A stretch of 64,000 nt of DNA from NCBI GenBank assembly GCA_039566865.1, contig CM076948.1, positions 27,715,001 through 27,779,000 on the forward strand, in the 5' to 3' direction. The DNA is from Aurelia coerulea. Taxonomy: Eukaryota; Cnidaria; Scyphozoa; Semaeostomeae; Ulmaridae. The notes under the pieces are model-generated. The model saw only the letters and a program-made list of their open reading frames with translations, was not told where the DNA came from and searched no databases. Shown here piece after piece: positions 1 through 12,900 of the stretch. Each line of letters opens with the position of its first letter. Positions within the stretch are counted from its first letter, which is position 1. Made by a program: the position numbers and the translations under genes.

Positions 1-261
1 AGGGAGCTAGTTCTATCATTTTATCTTGGTATTATTTAGGTAGATTTCTTTCGTTTGTGCAGTTATAAGCTTGAAGACTTGAACCATTATCTGACAATAT
101 TTAATCGTTACTTACTAGCTTTAAGAAGGGAAGTGAAAGTATTAAATTATATTTTGGCATAACTTAGATAACTTTAGTAAGAATGTCAAATGGAACTAGA
201 TACAATGAAGAATTAACCAAAGTTGTCGTTTTTTAATCATTTTGAATAACGTTTTTTACAG

Positions 262-3200
262 ATCTCAATAGCACCAAGAACCAATTCAATGTTAGGCTAC
301 ACTCAACAGCTTCCACTAGACCTCAAATTATTTACTTCTGAGCAAGTAAGTTTTTCTTTATTTCATTTCGAATTGAAACTAAATCTGACGTCCTTTTCAC
401 TATTAATTTATTTTGAAAATTCAGCTTCAGAAATTTGGCCATTAAGCAACACAATATCAACACTCGTCTTAACATCAAGTCATACTATGATCAAATATGG
501 TATGATTTGAATTTATGACTAACCTAAGTCCTTCACAAAACTTTTGCAGAAAGCATTTTGCATTTTTTCTGTCGGCCATTACAGCATGTAGTACAGTAAA
601 AACCCGCATATAAGAACCACCCACTTATAAGAACCTAAGGCCTAAAATGTTCTAATTTCACCCCATCACAGAAGAACCTATTCATCCTGAAATTCAAGGA
701 CGGTTCTTATCTTTAAAACAGTTAAATGCAAACTACTGGTTGGTAATATGTGATAAACTATTTTAAGAAATGTAGCCAAATACTTAAGTAGATACAAAGC
801 ACATGTAAAAAAATCCTTGTATGAATGTAATTGATAAAGATAAGGCTAGGTAGATAAGGCTGTTCTTTATAAAATTGTGTCATGATAGTGAGTACGTGAA
901 AACCTTGTTTTCTCATATTTGGCCTAAATGCCTGAAGATCTGTAATTGATTATTTTGATAAGAACCTATTTAAGAACCTTGCATCCTGTTTTCAGAAATA
1001 GTATCATATGCATAAGAACCTAAACAGGGTGATTTCAAAATGTAAGGTTCTTATATGCGGGTTTTTACTGTACTTCGTTTCTTGTGTCGTGACTCGCTAT
1101 TTTGCACTCAGCATCATAAGTTACACTGAGGCAAAATGGTCTTCCGGACGATAGAAATGAGTCGCATGCATCCCTGCCTTCGTATGGTAGAGAGCGAAGG
1201 AGCAGCCTTGGGGTCTAGTTGTTTGTTTGTTTGTTTGTTTGTTTGTTTACTTTCTTATTTATTTGTTTACTTATCATGATTTATTGTTATAGTTATTTGA
1301 TCGAATGTGTATGGCACTGGGTGGCAGAGTAGCTGAAGCATTGACTTTCCAGAGGATCACAACAGGTTACATTTCTTTTTTATATTAATACGCTTTTCTA
1401 ATTAATTTGGTTCTTTATAGAGAGATTGCTTTATTATTCACACGCCCTGCTACTTAACATTACTTATGAAAAAATGCCATTTGGATATGAAATATTGAAA
1501 AAGTGCTGTTCAAAATAAAAGCTTTCAGTTTCTGTAGCTGCTAAGATCTTCAGACACTGGTTATTTGTTTCACTGTGCTTTTCAGTGTATTTTCATTTAC
1601 TAATTTACAAACACGAGTCTGTGACAAGGATCATAAGATGAAATGTTTCGTATTGTCTTAGAATATTCTCATTTGTTTACTTCATAGGAGCAGAAAATGA
1701 TTTGCGAAAAGTAACAGAAATGGCTTACAAACAGGTGAGGAAAATTGGTTGATGGATTATGGCCAATGGGGATTGCCAATGTGGAGGGACTTTATGGATT
1801 TTGTTCCTAAAATGAAATCAATTTTGCCTGGGTAGAGAGGCTCCTGTCCCCTAGTCCCCCCGCCTCCTACGCATATGGTTTTATATCTTTCCAATTGTTG
1901 TTCAGCTTTGACATCTGTCAAAATATTGCTACTCGTCACGTACTCTTTCGCTGGAAGATATTTTGCTATTTTGCTATGATATTTTGCTATGCGTTGGAAG
2001 ATTATTTGTCTTTCAAACGCCAAAGGAGCTTTAGAATCGAGCGCTATGTTAAATCCTGTTGTGCTCCATGTCAATTAGAATTAAATTTCACATCTACTAT
2101 GTTCTCGTTTCGTGTCAAAGATATAGTTTGTACCAACTTCTCATCTGTTTAATAACTTGATTTCTTTTATTCAATAATTCATTTTGTATTGCAGATTGTA
2201 ACATTTGGAATGAATGATAGAGTTGGGCCTATTTCCTTTCCTTTAAAAAAGAGTGAAGATTTTGGAAAGAAGCCGTATAGTGATAAATTGGCAAGAATGA
2301 TCGATGAGGTTTGTGCTCCACTTTTTACATCATCTAGTTCTTACGGACATTATTGTACATCCGTTTGTCTTGCAGCTGGGAGGAACTTATGCTTTCCTTC
2401 TCCGTTCTTAATACAGTTGCATAGGTAAGGCATCAACTTAGAGTTTGCAACCTTCTTTGAGTCAGTCTGACACGTGACTGCTGATTTATGGTACAAGAAA
2501 GTCAAAAAAGAGATCTTTGAAAGCACTTTGAAAATTAACTTGACATAACATACGACTTAACAATTCAATTCAATGCAGCTTTGTAATATGTCTTTTGATT
2601 ATATCCCTCCTTATATGGGCACCGATCTATTTTTCGTATATCTTTTTCAATGATGATCCATTGTAAATCATTTGTGCATAGGGCAGCCGTCTTCATTTGT
2701 GCATAGGGCAGCCGTCTTTCAAACGACAACGTGAAATCTCTTATGTATTTGCTAATGTGGATCTCACTCCAAACTTTCATTGGTAGAGAGCATTATCTCG
2801 CGGCTATTGTTTTCGTACGTGAAATCTCTTATGTATTTGCTAATGTGGATCTCACTCCAAACTTTCATTGGTAGAGAGCATTATCTCGCGGCTATTGTTT
2901 TCGTACGTGAAATCTCTTATGTATTTGCTAATGTGGATCTCACTCCAAACTTTCATTGGTAGAAAGCATTATCTCGCGGCTATTGTTTTCGTACGTGAAA
3001 TCTCTTATGTATTTGCTAATGTGGATCTCACTCCAAACTTTCATTGGTAGAGAGCATTATCTCGCGGCTATTGTTTTCGTACGTGAAATCTCTTATGTAT
3101 TTGCTAATGTGGATCTCACTCCAAACTTTCATTGGTAGAGAGCATTATCTCGCGGCTATTGTTTTCGTACGTGAAATCTCTTATGTATTTGCTAATGTGG

Positions 3201-5895
3201 ATCTCACTCCAAACTTTCATTGGTAGAAAGCATTATCTCGCGGCTATTGTTTTCGTACGTGAAATCTCTTATGTATTTGCTAATGTGGATCTCACTCCAA
3301 ACTTTCATTGGTAGAAAGCATTATCTCGCGGCTATTGTTTTCGTACGTGAAATCTCTTATGTATTTGCTAATGTGGATCTCACTCCAAACTTTCATTGGT
3401 AGAAAGCATTATCTCGCGGCTATTGTTTTCGTACGTGAAATCTCTTATGTATTTGCTAATGTGGATCTCACTCCAAACTTTCATTGGTAGAAAGCATTAT
3501 CTCGCGGCTATTGTTTTCGTACGTGAAATCTCTTATGTATTTGCTAATGTGGATCTCACTCCAAACTTTCATTGGTAGAAAGCATTATCTCGCGGCTATT
3601 GTTTTCGTACGTGAAATCTCTTATGTATTTGCTAATGTGGATCTCACTCCAAACTTTCATTGGTAGAAAGCATTATCTCGCGGCTATTGTTTTCGTACGT
3701 GAAATCTCTTATGTATTTGCTAATGTGGATCTCACTCCAAACTTTCATTGGTAGAAAGCATTATCTCGCGGCTATTGTTTTCGTATGTGAAATCTCTTAT
3801 GTATTTGCTAATGTGGATCTCACTCCAAACTTTCATTGGTAGAAAGCATTATCTCGCGGCTATTGTTTTCGTACGTGAAATCTCTTATGTATTTGCTAAT
3901 GTGGATCTCACTCCAAACTTTCATTGGTAGAAAGCATTATCTCGCGGCTATTGTTTTCGTACGTGAAATCTCTTATGTATTTGCTAATGTGGATCTCACT
4001 CCAAACTTTCATTGGTAGAAAGCATTATCTCGCGGCTATTGTTTTCGTACGTGAAATCTCTTATGTATTTGCTAATGTGGATCTCACTCCAAACTTTCAT
4101 TGGTAGAAAGCATTATCTCGCGGCTATTGTTTTCGTACGTGAAATCTCTTATGTATTTGCTAATGTGGATCTCACTCCAAACTTTCATTGGTAGAAAGCA
4201 TTATCTCGCGGCTATTGTTTTCGTACGTGAAATCTCTTATGTATTTGCTAATGTGGATCTCACTCCAAACTTTCATTGGTAGAGAAAGCATTATCTCGCG
4301 GCTATTGTTTTCGTACGTGAAATCTCTTATGTATTTGCTAATGTGGATCTCACTCCAAACTTTCATTGGTAGAAAGCATTATCTCGCGGCTATTGTTTTC
4401 GTACGTGAAATCTCTTATGTATTTGCTAATGTGGATCTCACTCCAAACTTTCATTGGTAGAGAGCATTATCTCGCGGCTATTGTTTTCGTACGTGAAATC
4501 TCTTATGTATTTGCTAATGTGGATCTCACTCCAAACTTTCATTGGTAGAAAGCATTATCTCGCGGCTATTGTTTTCGTACGTGAAATCTCTTATGTATTT
4601 GCTAATGTGGATCTCACTCCAAACTTTCATTGGTAGAAAGCATTATCTCGCGGCTATTGTTTTCGTACGTGAAATCTCTTATGTATTTGCTAATGTGGAT
4701 CTCACTCCAAACTTTCATTGGTAGAGAGCATTATCTCGCGGCTATTGTTTTCGTACGTGAAATCTCTTATGTATTTGCTAAATCTACTTTCATTGGTAGA
4801 AAGCATTATCTCGCGGCTATTGTTTTCGTACGTGAAATCTCTTATGTATTTGCTAATGTGGATCTCACTCCAAACTTTCATTGGTAGAAAGCATTATCTC
4901 GCGGCTATTGTTTTCGTACGTGAAATCTCTTATGTATTTGCTAATGTGGATCTCACTCCAAACTTTCATTTGCTAATGTGGATCTCACTCCAAACTTTCA
5001 TGTGGATCTCACTCCAAACTTTCATTGGTAGAGAGCATTATCTCGCGGCTATTGTTTTCGTACGTGAAATCTCTTATGTATTTGCTAATGTGGATCTTAC
5101 TCCAAACTTTCATTGGTAGAAAGCATTATCTCGCGGCTATTGTTTTCGTATTTTTCCAAACCAATCTTTACATAGCTGCGTCATAGTTGTAGTTTGTTTG
5201 GCTTTTCTGATTGAGCATTTCATTAGATGAATGATTCCATTGAACCTTCCCTTAAAACTGATGTGAGTGAAAGCATTTGATATTGAATGAGATTGAACAT
5301 AATGGGTTAAAAAACCTATTTGTAGTAAATTTTGTCATTTTGCACGGATTTAATTGTACATTTTTTTCCATAGGAGGCCAGTCGACTTGTCAAGAGAGCT
5401 TACGATTTCACAGAAGATATTATCCACAAAAATGAGAAAAATCTAGAATCGGTAGGGCTGGGAGCTTCTACGCATTTTTGCACTGGTTTTCTAAATATTA
5501 CAAAGAAATATTTTACAATTGTCAATATTGTTACCATTCACACTTCATCGAAAATGAAGAACCAAATACATGTAAGAATGAATTGAAGTAATTCTGGATG
5601 AATCTTACCATTTCTTAATTTCAGAAATAAATAGACTACATTTGACAAGATAAAATATTTTGAAAGTGCATCTCATGCATGATTTTCATTAGCTGCCAAA
5701 TATCAATCTGCTGGTGTCTCTATTTCTGTTTCGTCATCTAAAGCGATTTCATTTTCTTGGCAGCTGGCTCAAAAATTGCTGGAAAAAGAAATATTAAACC
5801 ATGATGATTTGCTGACAATTCTTGGTGACGCTCCTTTTGGAGATAAAAGACATTTTCTTCGAGGTGAAGATTTAGAGGGTGCTGCTACGACGTAA
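262..5895 (+). CDS. SPG7: Paraplegin (m-AAA protease subunit), 3' part of gene
   Basis: Six coding exons join in frame: 262-345, 1293-1365, 1688-1734, 2195-2308, 5374-5451 and 5764-5895 (stop TAA). They give the last 175 residues of an FtsH/AFG3-type ATP-dependent zinc protease of the mitochondrial inner membrane, which degrades misfolded proteins and processes others. The piece begins at ISIAPRTN just after the zinc-binding HEXXH helix; the AAA domain and HEXXH lie upstream of the window. The M41 peptidase signature GAENDLRKVTEMAYKQ is present, its Asp being the expected third zinc ligand, followed by FGMNDRVGPISFP and the helical tail LLEKEILNHDDLLTILG. SPAR-type wording (PRTN, GPISFP, HDDLLTILGDAPFG) fits paraplegin better than AFG3L2, and the short tail after the peptidase domain agrees. 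All junctions are GT-AG. Intron 2309-5373 carries an 88-bp array. The AFG3L2 alternative is not excluded. Confidence 0.9.
594..1070. mobile_element. TIR MITE with TA target duplication, 477 bp
   Basis: Ends are inverted copies beginning CAGTAAAAACCCGCATATAA; the right end reads as its reverse complement. Both ends are flanked by TA (592-593 and 1071-1072). The CAGT terminus and TA duplication fit a pogo/Tigger-like Tc1/mariner non-autonomous element. The word AAGAACC recurs many times inside. No transposase ORF. It sits in the SPG7 intron 346-1292. Confidence 0.85.
1219..1252. repeat. (TTTG)n microsatellite
   Basis: Consecutive GTTT units just upstream of the acceptor of the SPG7 exon at 1293. 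A similar tract lies at about 29092-29115. Confidence 0.9.
2729..5150. repeat. 88-bp tandem array, about 27 copies
   Basis: A unit of 88 bp containing TTATCTCGCGGCTATTG and TTCGTACGTGAAATCTC repeats almost without change, so every copy opens the same spurious 60-residue frame. Variation is mostly one G/A position (GGTAGAGAGC against GGTAGAAAGC). The period breaks in three places: a 2-bp insertion near 4283, a deletion near 4781, and stacked partial units at 4970-5020. A 25-bp direct duplication (2685-2735) precedes the array. It lies inside the SPG7 intron 2309-5373; because 88 is not a multiple of three it is not coding. Confidence 0.97.
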
Positions 5896-7086
5896 TAACG
5901 CTGTATTGTTACATATGAAATGATTTCTGGTGTGTTTTTATTATTGTAACTCGAAAGAGGTTTGTCCTCTGAGCATTGGCCTAGACCGTCGATTTTAGTA
6001 TTTTTACAGATGCCTGAAAGAAAATCCGGCAGTTTTAAAAGTCGATTTTGTTCTGAGAACACGAGAAATACAGTCTACTTTCATAAACAATTTAGAAGTA
6101 CATCGTTGCTGCCTTGTTTTACAAAATATTTGCCATTTGAAGTTGGACTAATATCCTCTTATCAAAGCATCTTCAAGTTCACTGATTGTCCTTTTTCAAG
6201 CATAGAGAATTAGAGAGACTTTTCTTGTTAACAGGAAGAAAATTATCTTTATTGATAAGATTGTGTTATTGAAAGAAAATAGATTCATAGAGTGTTATGT
6301 TTTTTTCACTCAAATTAGGATTTAAATACTTCATACTCCATTCAATTTATGTCCTTGCTTTTTTGTGATATTGAAGATTAGGCAGAGACGTCGATGATAT
6401 ATGGTATAGAGATGGTATCATATTTCTCTCTGGTGAAAGTAGCTATGAAATTTGAAATGCAAAGGCCCGGGGCAAAGGGTGTGCATGGATGGAATTGTTG
6501 CCAATTACTTGAAAAGCAAAGCTCCTGAGTTTTCCTTTGGTTTTATTTCAAGACAACTATTGGGGGAAATAAACACGATTGGGGGAATGAATGCTGCAAA
6601 TTGTAAAAGTTTCTTAATCACTTGAAGAACAGTCCTGTAGTTTCTTACAAATGGCTTATTACAACTTCAAGAAATCTCTTTATTTGGCGACAAAAGCATT
6701 CTTTCAGAAGAAAACAGGCAACTCGTAATTTTGGCTTCAACTCGCACTTTTGAGTTTCCAACTCGCAACTTTCGTTCAACTCGCAACTTGCAAATTAAAT
6801 GCAACTCGTATCTGGTATGATAAGTGCAACTCGCAACTCGCAAAATAAGGGCAACTCTCGCAACTGCAATGCCACAGAATAAGTCGATACTTCTTTAAAA
6901 AATCGTTATAAACGTGAGCTTAGAGAGGTTGAGGTTACTGTTTTTTCATAATTTTCGACTTGAGACACTTGTCAAATGTCATCGTAGAGTCGTCATTGTC
7001 CATGTCATCAACTTGTCAAATCGAAAGTTCTTTTTGAAGTGATGCGGAGGAGAGAGACAGCATTGTAGTTGTAGAAGTGTTTCAAG
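5896..7086. other. Intergenic: SPG7 3' flank and GTPase 5' flank
   Basis: No coding exon is recognisable. The right part (about 6716-6868) holds irregular repeats of the word AACTCGCA. The stretch 6870-7086 should contain the promoter and 5' UTR of the GTPase gene, but no core promoter element stands out. Confidence 0.5.
6716..6868. repeat. Irregular AACTCGCA repeat cluster
   Basis: The words CAACTCGCAACT and CAACTCG recur about ten times with variable spacing just upstream of the small GTPase gene. It could be a degenerate minisatellite or a cluster of binding sites; the sequence alone does not decide. Confidence 0.6.
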
Positions 7087-8901
7087 ATGGCAGGAGCGAG
7101 CAGTCGCAAAGATCGAAGTGCCTCCTCAGATGAAGCCGTTTATAAAGTAGTTCTTGTTGGTGAATTGGGTGCAGGCAAATCATCCATCTTTATGAGATTC
7201 AGAGATGATATTTTTCATGAGAATTATGATGGTACAAGAGGAATGGACCATGCAGTCAAGCCAATTAATACAGGCAACGAAAAGATATCGGTGAGGAAGT
7301 TAGGCCTTTTTTTGGTTGGGTCCATGAAGCTCTCTTACACGATGGCCCATGGCTCAACATATTCAAGACTAAATAATCTAATGTGATTCAAATTACAAAT
7401 ATTATAAAGTTCAGTCTAATTTTATGTCAGATTCCGCCCTACTTTTTCCTCATCAAGGAAGGAACTTATCCAAAAGCCTTCCAGAAGCAAAAATTCCAGG
7501 AACTCACTTGATAGTGTACTTCCTCTCCTGACCAACAATCACTTTCCTGGGTCTTTATCGTTTTATGCTAAATTTGAATCTCTTTGCTGTCCTAAATTTA
7601 CAAAGTTTACAGCTTGCTTTGCTGCTACTCTTTTTCATTCCTAAAAGAATTCTTTTGGCTTTTGTTATTTATGCTCTGGCTGGTGATGACAGATGGATCA
7701 AAATAGCTCTTGCTGAAGCTATGCCCATGGAACAAGGGCAATAGCAACAGCTGCGTTTGATTGACACCTCAATTCAAAGCAATTTGCAACTGCAGACAAA
7801 GGAAATTCTCTCAACCATAGATTCAAAACAATCAAAGCCGAAAAAGTTTTTCTGAAGCCAGCGCGCCCACCAAAGTTTTTCTGTAGCTAGCGCGCTCTCA
7901 TTGCGCATCCCAGAAATTGTTCTTAAGGGCAAATATCAGCATATGTCGAAAGGAGAAGGATATGTCTTCACATCTACCTCGGGCATTTTATTTCTTTGGC
8001 TCAGAAGCCGATTGGGAGGCGATTCAATTCTCTTATTCTTTTGGGTATAATTAAAAACACTTACTACTCAGCCTCTGAAGCAAAGAAATAGAATGCCCGC
8101 GGTAGATGGGGAGATATATCCTTCTTCTTTAGATATATGCTCTTGTTTGTTCTTAAAAACAGTTTCTGGAATGCACAACGAGCGAGCTAGCTACCTGGGT
8201 TTCAGAGAAATTTTTACGGCTTTGCTTGTTTTGAATTACTGGTTGAGAGAATTTCCTTTGTCTGTGATCGCTAATCGCATTGAATTGCAGTGTCAATCAA
8301 AACCGACTCATGCTATTGTCTTACCAACTCTGTCCTTGTTTGCCCATGGTGCTTGACAAATGTTCAATTTGGAATGACCTTGCTGCATCCACTATAAATA
8401 TTCACATGCAATCTTTCTGGCAAAGATTTGATATCAGTAATGACTCACATAATCATTTCATAGATCTCACTGTGGGACACTGGTGGTATGGAAAAAGCTG
8501 GAACATTGACCTCAAACCATTACAAAGGTGCACATGGTGTATTGTTAACATATGCAATTGACAATGTCTCTTCACTTGGGACACTTCCCAGCTGGAAAGA
8601 AAATGCCTCAAGATATTCAAAAGATGCAACATATTTCTTGGTTGGGAATAAATGTGATGTTGAAAAATATGACATTGAAGTAACAGAACCAACTATTACA
8701 GGATTTTGTCAAAAGCATGGTATTCCTGTTGATAATACATTCACAGTTTCTGCAAAAACCAGTGAGAATTTCTCGGAAATGTTTCAAAGTATTGCTAAAA
8801 CACTGAAAGAGTCGCAGGTTGGACAGAAGATGCACCAGGATGGGTTTAGAATAGTCTTAGATGAGCCAGATGCTGGGAAAAAGAATAGTTCTTGTTGTTG
8901 A
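7087..8901 (+). CDS. Ras/Rab-like small GTPase
   Basis: Two exons, 7087-7290 and 8464-8901, give 213 residues. The ATG follows AAG (CAAGATGG), a good eukaryotic context. Guanine-nucleotide motifs appear in order: P-loop GELGAGKS (25-32), a Thr in the switch I region (about 50), WDTGG (72-76), NKCD (130-133) and SAKT (164-167). The protein ends in Cys-Cys, typical of Rab-type double geranylgeranylation and so of a membrane-associated trafficking or signalling GTPase. The residue after DTGG is Met where Ras/Rab proteins have the catalytic Gln, so intrinsic GTP hydrolysis may be low. The intron joins phase 0 at KIS|ISLWD, as in many Rabs. The exact subfamily is not recognisable; a divergent Rab or Ras-like branch are both possible. 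The intron is largely a fold-back element. Confidence 0.9.
7690..8380. mobile_element. Fold-back (long inverted repeat) element
   Basis: The left arm (about 7690-8014) and right arm (about 8068-8380) are diverged inverted copies around a loop of about 55 bp. Matching pairs include TTCTCTCAACC with GGTTGAGAGAA, and GGGCATTTTATTTCTTTG with CAAAGAAATAGAATGCCC. No transposase frame. It fills most of the GTPase intron. The ends are too worn to name a target duplication. Confidence 0.75.
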
Positions 8902-9983
8902 CTTGCTGCATGATTCTTTGAGATTTGAAGATAAGTGAGAGAGCTGGACTAAAAATGATTTTTTACATACTGTATTATGTACACTAATTCAGATGGTATA
9001 TAGATTTATAGTCATTTTATTGTTGAAATTTTTTGAAAGTAATTGAATTATGCACAACCAAATTGTGTCATACCATTTTGTTTCCCTACATTTTACTTCA
9101 TGAAGGGAGATTCACAGCCAGATGGGGAGCCACATGAAAGTAATGAGGGGGTAAAAGTCCATAAGGTATACCTAGAAAATTTAATTACATTTTTAATTAC
9201 AATTTAAGTCAAAATAACGTGGGGGTGCATTTTCCCTCTCGTACACCCCCTGGCTCTGCCACTATTGACACCAAGCCAAAAATCAGATTCCATTAATCTA
9301 ACTCAGCAACTGTGAAAAGAAAGCATAATTACAATATACAGTATACTGTTGAAATCCTAAAATCATATTGTTTCCATGATTGTCCCTCTTGAAGTTGAAT
9401 TGGGGGGGGGATGGAAAATTGTTTAGTTTTGATAGAAAAAATAGAAAATCCCCTTAGTAGCCTTAGAGGACCAGAGGTCAAGCCATTCCTAAAAGAAAAT
9501 TGGAGAAAATTTCCAAACGTCTGTTAAAAAAATGTAACTATGGTTTTCTTGTCATCATTTCCTATGTAAACTTTTCAAAAAGTGCCAATTTTCTGATTCT
9601 GCAACAGCGTCGCGTCATTTTGCGTCGGCGGTGGACACAGTAGTGTTCTCCGCCCTCCAAAAGAAACTTGCGGATATGACTGAAGGCTGCTGCGGAGGTG
9701 CGGTATCGAAAGCTGTTTGTTGATAGAAGCCGCTTGCATTTGGCAGTGAAGAATTTTAGAGGAAAGGAAAGAAGTTTTACGAAGGAAGAAGACGAAGATG
9801 CATTGTGTTTAACGAATATATAAACATATTAAAGAATCGTTGGCAAATACAAACCATTCGTTGTATTTGATAAACGATTTTCAGGACGTAAAACACGACT
9901 CAAGCTGGGCCTAAGAAAGGGCCTAAATATTTTATTATCGATTCAGGGAAAGGCAACTTCATTTTCGCTGACTAGAAATCAAG
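8902..9983. other. GTPase 3' UTR and TRPC4AP upstream region
   Basis: No coding exon seen. A CpG-bearing stretch at about 9600-9720 stands out from AT-rich surroundings and is the likeliest promoter or 5' UTR of the TRPC4AP gene. It also contains a 15-codon open frame (ATG near 9676, MTEGCCGG...) that could act as an upstream ORF if transcribed. A run of nine or ten G lies near 9402. Confidence 0.45.
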
Positions 9984-12900
9984 ATGTCTGAATTGAGAAA
10001 ACGGTTTGGTGGCTTAAATATAAACAAAAGAAGCAATCGAAATATATTTCCACGTTTGATGAGATCGCAAATTGATGGCAGAGGATTGAGGAGTACAACG
10101 GTGAAGAACATTTTATTATTGCCAGAATGTTCTGGTCATGACATCAATAAAAAAATACAAACAATTAATCATTTATTGCGCTGTAACGGAAGACCACTTT
10201 AAAGATATTTAAATTCCAGACTTGTCATCTTAGCAACCTAGAAATTCAAATTATTTGAGAAATGATGCCCTACAGGATGAATATAAGTTGGGGGCTGCCT
10301 GATAAAAATGTATTCTGTCAAATGTGGGCTCCAGGGGCATCGCCAGACCCAAAAAGGGGGGCGGACTTGTTAAAGAATCAAGTTTTGAATTAAGGTATAC
10401 CCAGTCATTTTTACACTGTTTTGCTTAGGGTAGATAGTATCTTCAGGAAACTGGGGTGGAATCCAAAAATCATGAAACACACACAGAGGAGAACATTCAG
10501 CATGTTCTTGCCTTTGGGCATTGCACCCAACAGTATAAACTGTAACATTGTTTTTAAATTTGTAATCGCATATCAGTCAGTGTGAAAGGGGTATAAGTGT
10601 GTTTAGAACGATATGCAAAGCTTGTCAATGATTATACTTTACCCTCTTACAGATTCCAAATGCTTATCTGCAAGAATTAGAGCAGAGATTCAATGTGAGA
10701 AAAATTCCTACAATAATTCAAGAACTGAGGACAACTTTGAATGAAAGAAAATTTGATAGTGCCATCGTCCTTGCAGCATTGAAGGTATGTTTGTTTTAGT
10801 GGTTCTGAAGAATATGATGTGGATTTTAAGCCAACATATTTTGTGGATATGGTGATAAGCTGTCAAGATGAACCATGGCTAGGGCTGCTGCTGTTAGGTC
10901 CAGTGCTATCACAAAATATTTATGCTTGCCAAGTGACTGGGTATCAACGTGTCAGTATCGAATTAATTTACATATGAGAGGGATATTCTGGAATGTAGCC
11001 AAGATTTGATACAAATCTTATACTGTAATGTTTAGTTTAAAACATTTTAATCACCTCTGCATAATACAGGTCTCAGAAACCATCTTTAGCAATGGACAAA
11101 AGCAGGCATGCCAACTGCTAATATTTGAATTAGGCCTCTGATAAATTGTTTAAAATATGGAAAAAATACCTCTGAAAAAGTGCTTAAAAATAGGGTAGAC
11201 AAGCATGATACTGATCTCATTATGGGCTAGTCGAATACATTAAAGTGCAAGCCTTGTGCACACTATTTTCTTGCCTAAGAACCCATGAAAATTGTTTGTG
11301 ATTTGCTAAGACTTCTTGATCTAAGATCTTTAGCAGTCTTTCATGTAGTAAATTTGTATAATAGTTTGAAGGTTTTTGAAAATCATAGGTGTCCTTGTCC
11401 ATGTTTATTTATGCAAAGCCTGTATTGCAAAAGCCATGAGATAAGATTGACATTGAGAATACTGGAAAGTCATTAAAGGGAGAGTACAAAGTCCAGCATG
11501 CTTTGCACAAAATCAGCGACTTGCTCTGCACAGCTTCCAGAATAATTGACTTACAAAATTCACAAAAACAGAAACAAACAACGGCAAAAACGGCTGGTCT
11601 TTGCACTCCCTTTAAGATTTGTGTTTTCGTTATTTCACAGGAACTTCACAATTTGCAAAGTTCAGATAATATTCTTGCAAGGGGAACAGAGGAAAGGCAA
11701 GATAGCACAGGATTACCTTGCATACCTGGGTATTGCCGCACGTCAAGCTTAATTCATTTGTTTGGAGGTGTGAGGGTGAGGCTTCATATGAAAAAAGTTT
11801 GTTGACAAAGGTTACATTGTTGCAATTTTTAGCACAGGTTTCAAATCTTTAAAAGGGTGGGTGTAAAGTTATATTGACTGACAGTACGTATTTCTAACTG
11901 AACGGCTCCAAAGAAACTTTATCTATTTCACCTTAATTCTACCATTGGACTTTCAAAAATTTTCAATATTTCAGAATTAGGGTGTTTTTCTTCTTTTCTA
12001 ACAATTCAAGAAAAATTTTGAAAAGATCTTTTTAAAAACCATCGTAATTTCCAACATTGTCGATGAAACATAAAACAAATTTTAAGAAAATCATAGTTAA
12101 TGTCTACAGTACAATGTAGTATCAAGCAAGAGTATGTCACTCTTTTGGTTTACGATTTAGAAATTTGATGATGTCACATCCTCAAATATGAGTTGAAATA
12201 TAAAATACACTGTAATTTCGAAAGAATGGACAATTTCTGAAAAGTCCAACAGTAGACTTATAAATAAATAGCTAAAGTTTCTTTCAAGCCATTCAATTAA
12301 AAGAAATAGATCATAGGATTTTACACCCACCTTTTTACACCGATTGAAAGATTTGGAACATATGCTGCGATTTTTATTTTACAAATGTGAATTTCTTACC
12401 AGTTACTGCTATTAGAACAATGGGCAATTAGTATGACAATGTTGCTGTAGAAATTTATGTATTGGTAAAGTCAAGAGAAGAATGTTAGTTGAATTTCTTT
12501 CATTGCCAATGTTGCCAATTAGTTCTTTTCCCAAATTTTTCATTCTATAGTATTTATGTCCTTTTTAGGTGATATTTTGGATTTTGTTCAGCCCAGAGAT
12601 TAGACCTTCAAAAGATTTGAACAATCTCTACGTTACTCCAAGACATTCATGTAAGTTCCAGGATTCCAATATCTTCATTTTTTGCATACGATTATTATTG
12701 TATACATTTAATAATACAATGATACTCAATATTTCTATAAAATTGTTTATAGGATTCCTCACACTCTGGTAAGAATTGTACTGTATAAAAGACAACTTAT
12801 GAATCTTCAAACAAGAATCCAAAGGATGCAGAAGTTTTCCTATGAAATTTATAAGAAACTTCTGTTAATTTAGACCAGTCATATATAAATTTCTTACATG

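Noticed and set aside
2780..5119. Overlapping 60-residue open frames at 88-bp intervals
   Set aside because: The same frame repeated once per 88-bp unit, starting at TTG and stopping in the next copy. It is a non-coding tandem array.
2729..5150. CRISPR-like array
   Set aside because: Units are contiguous with no unique spacers, are too long for a CRISPR repeat, and lie in a eukaryotic intron.
10101..10202. Reading TRPC4AP exon 1 on to the stop at 10202
   Set aside because: Stopping at the donor at 10100 joins the next exon in phase and gives the family spacing between GRGL and the IPTII motif; the longer frame would end the protein at 72 residues.
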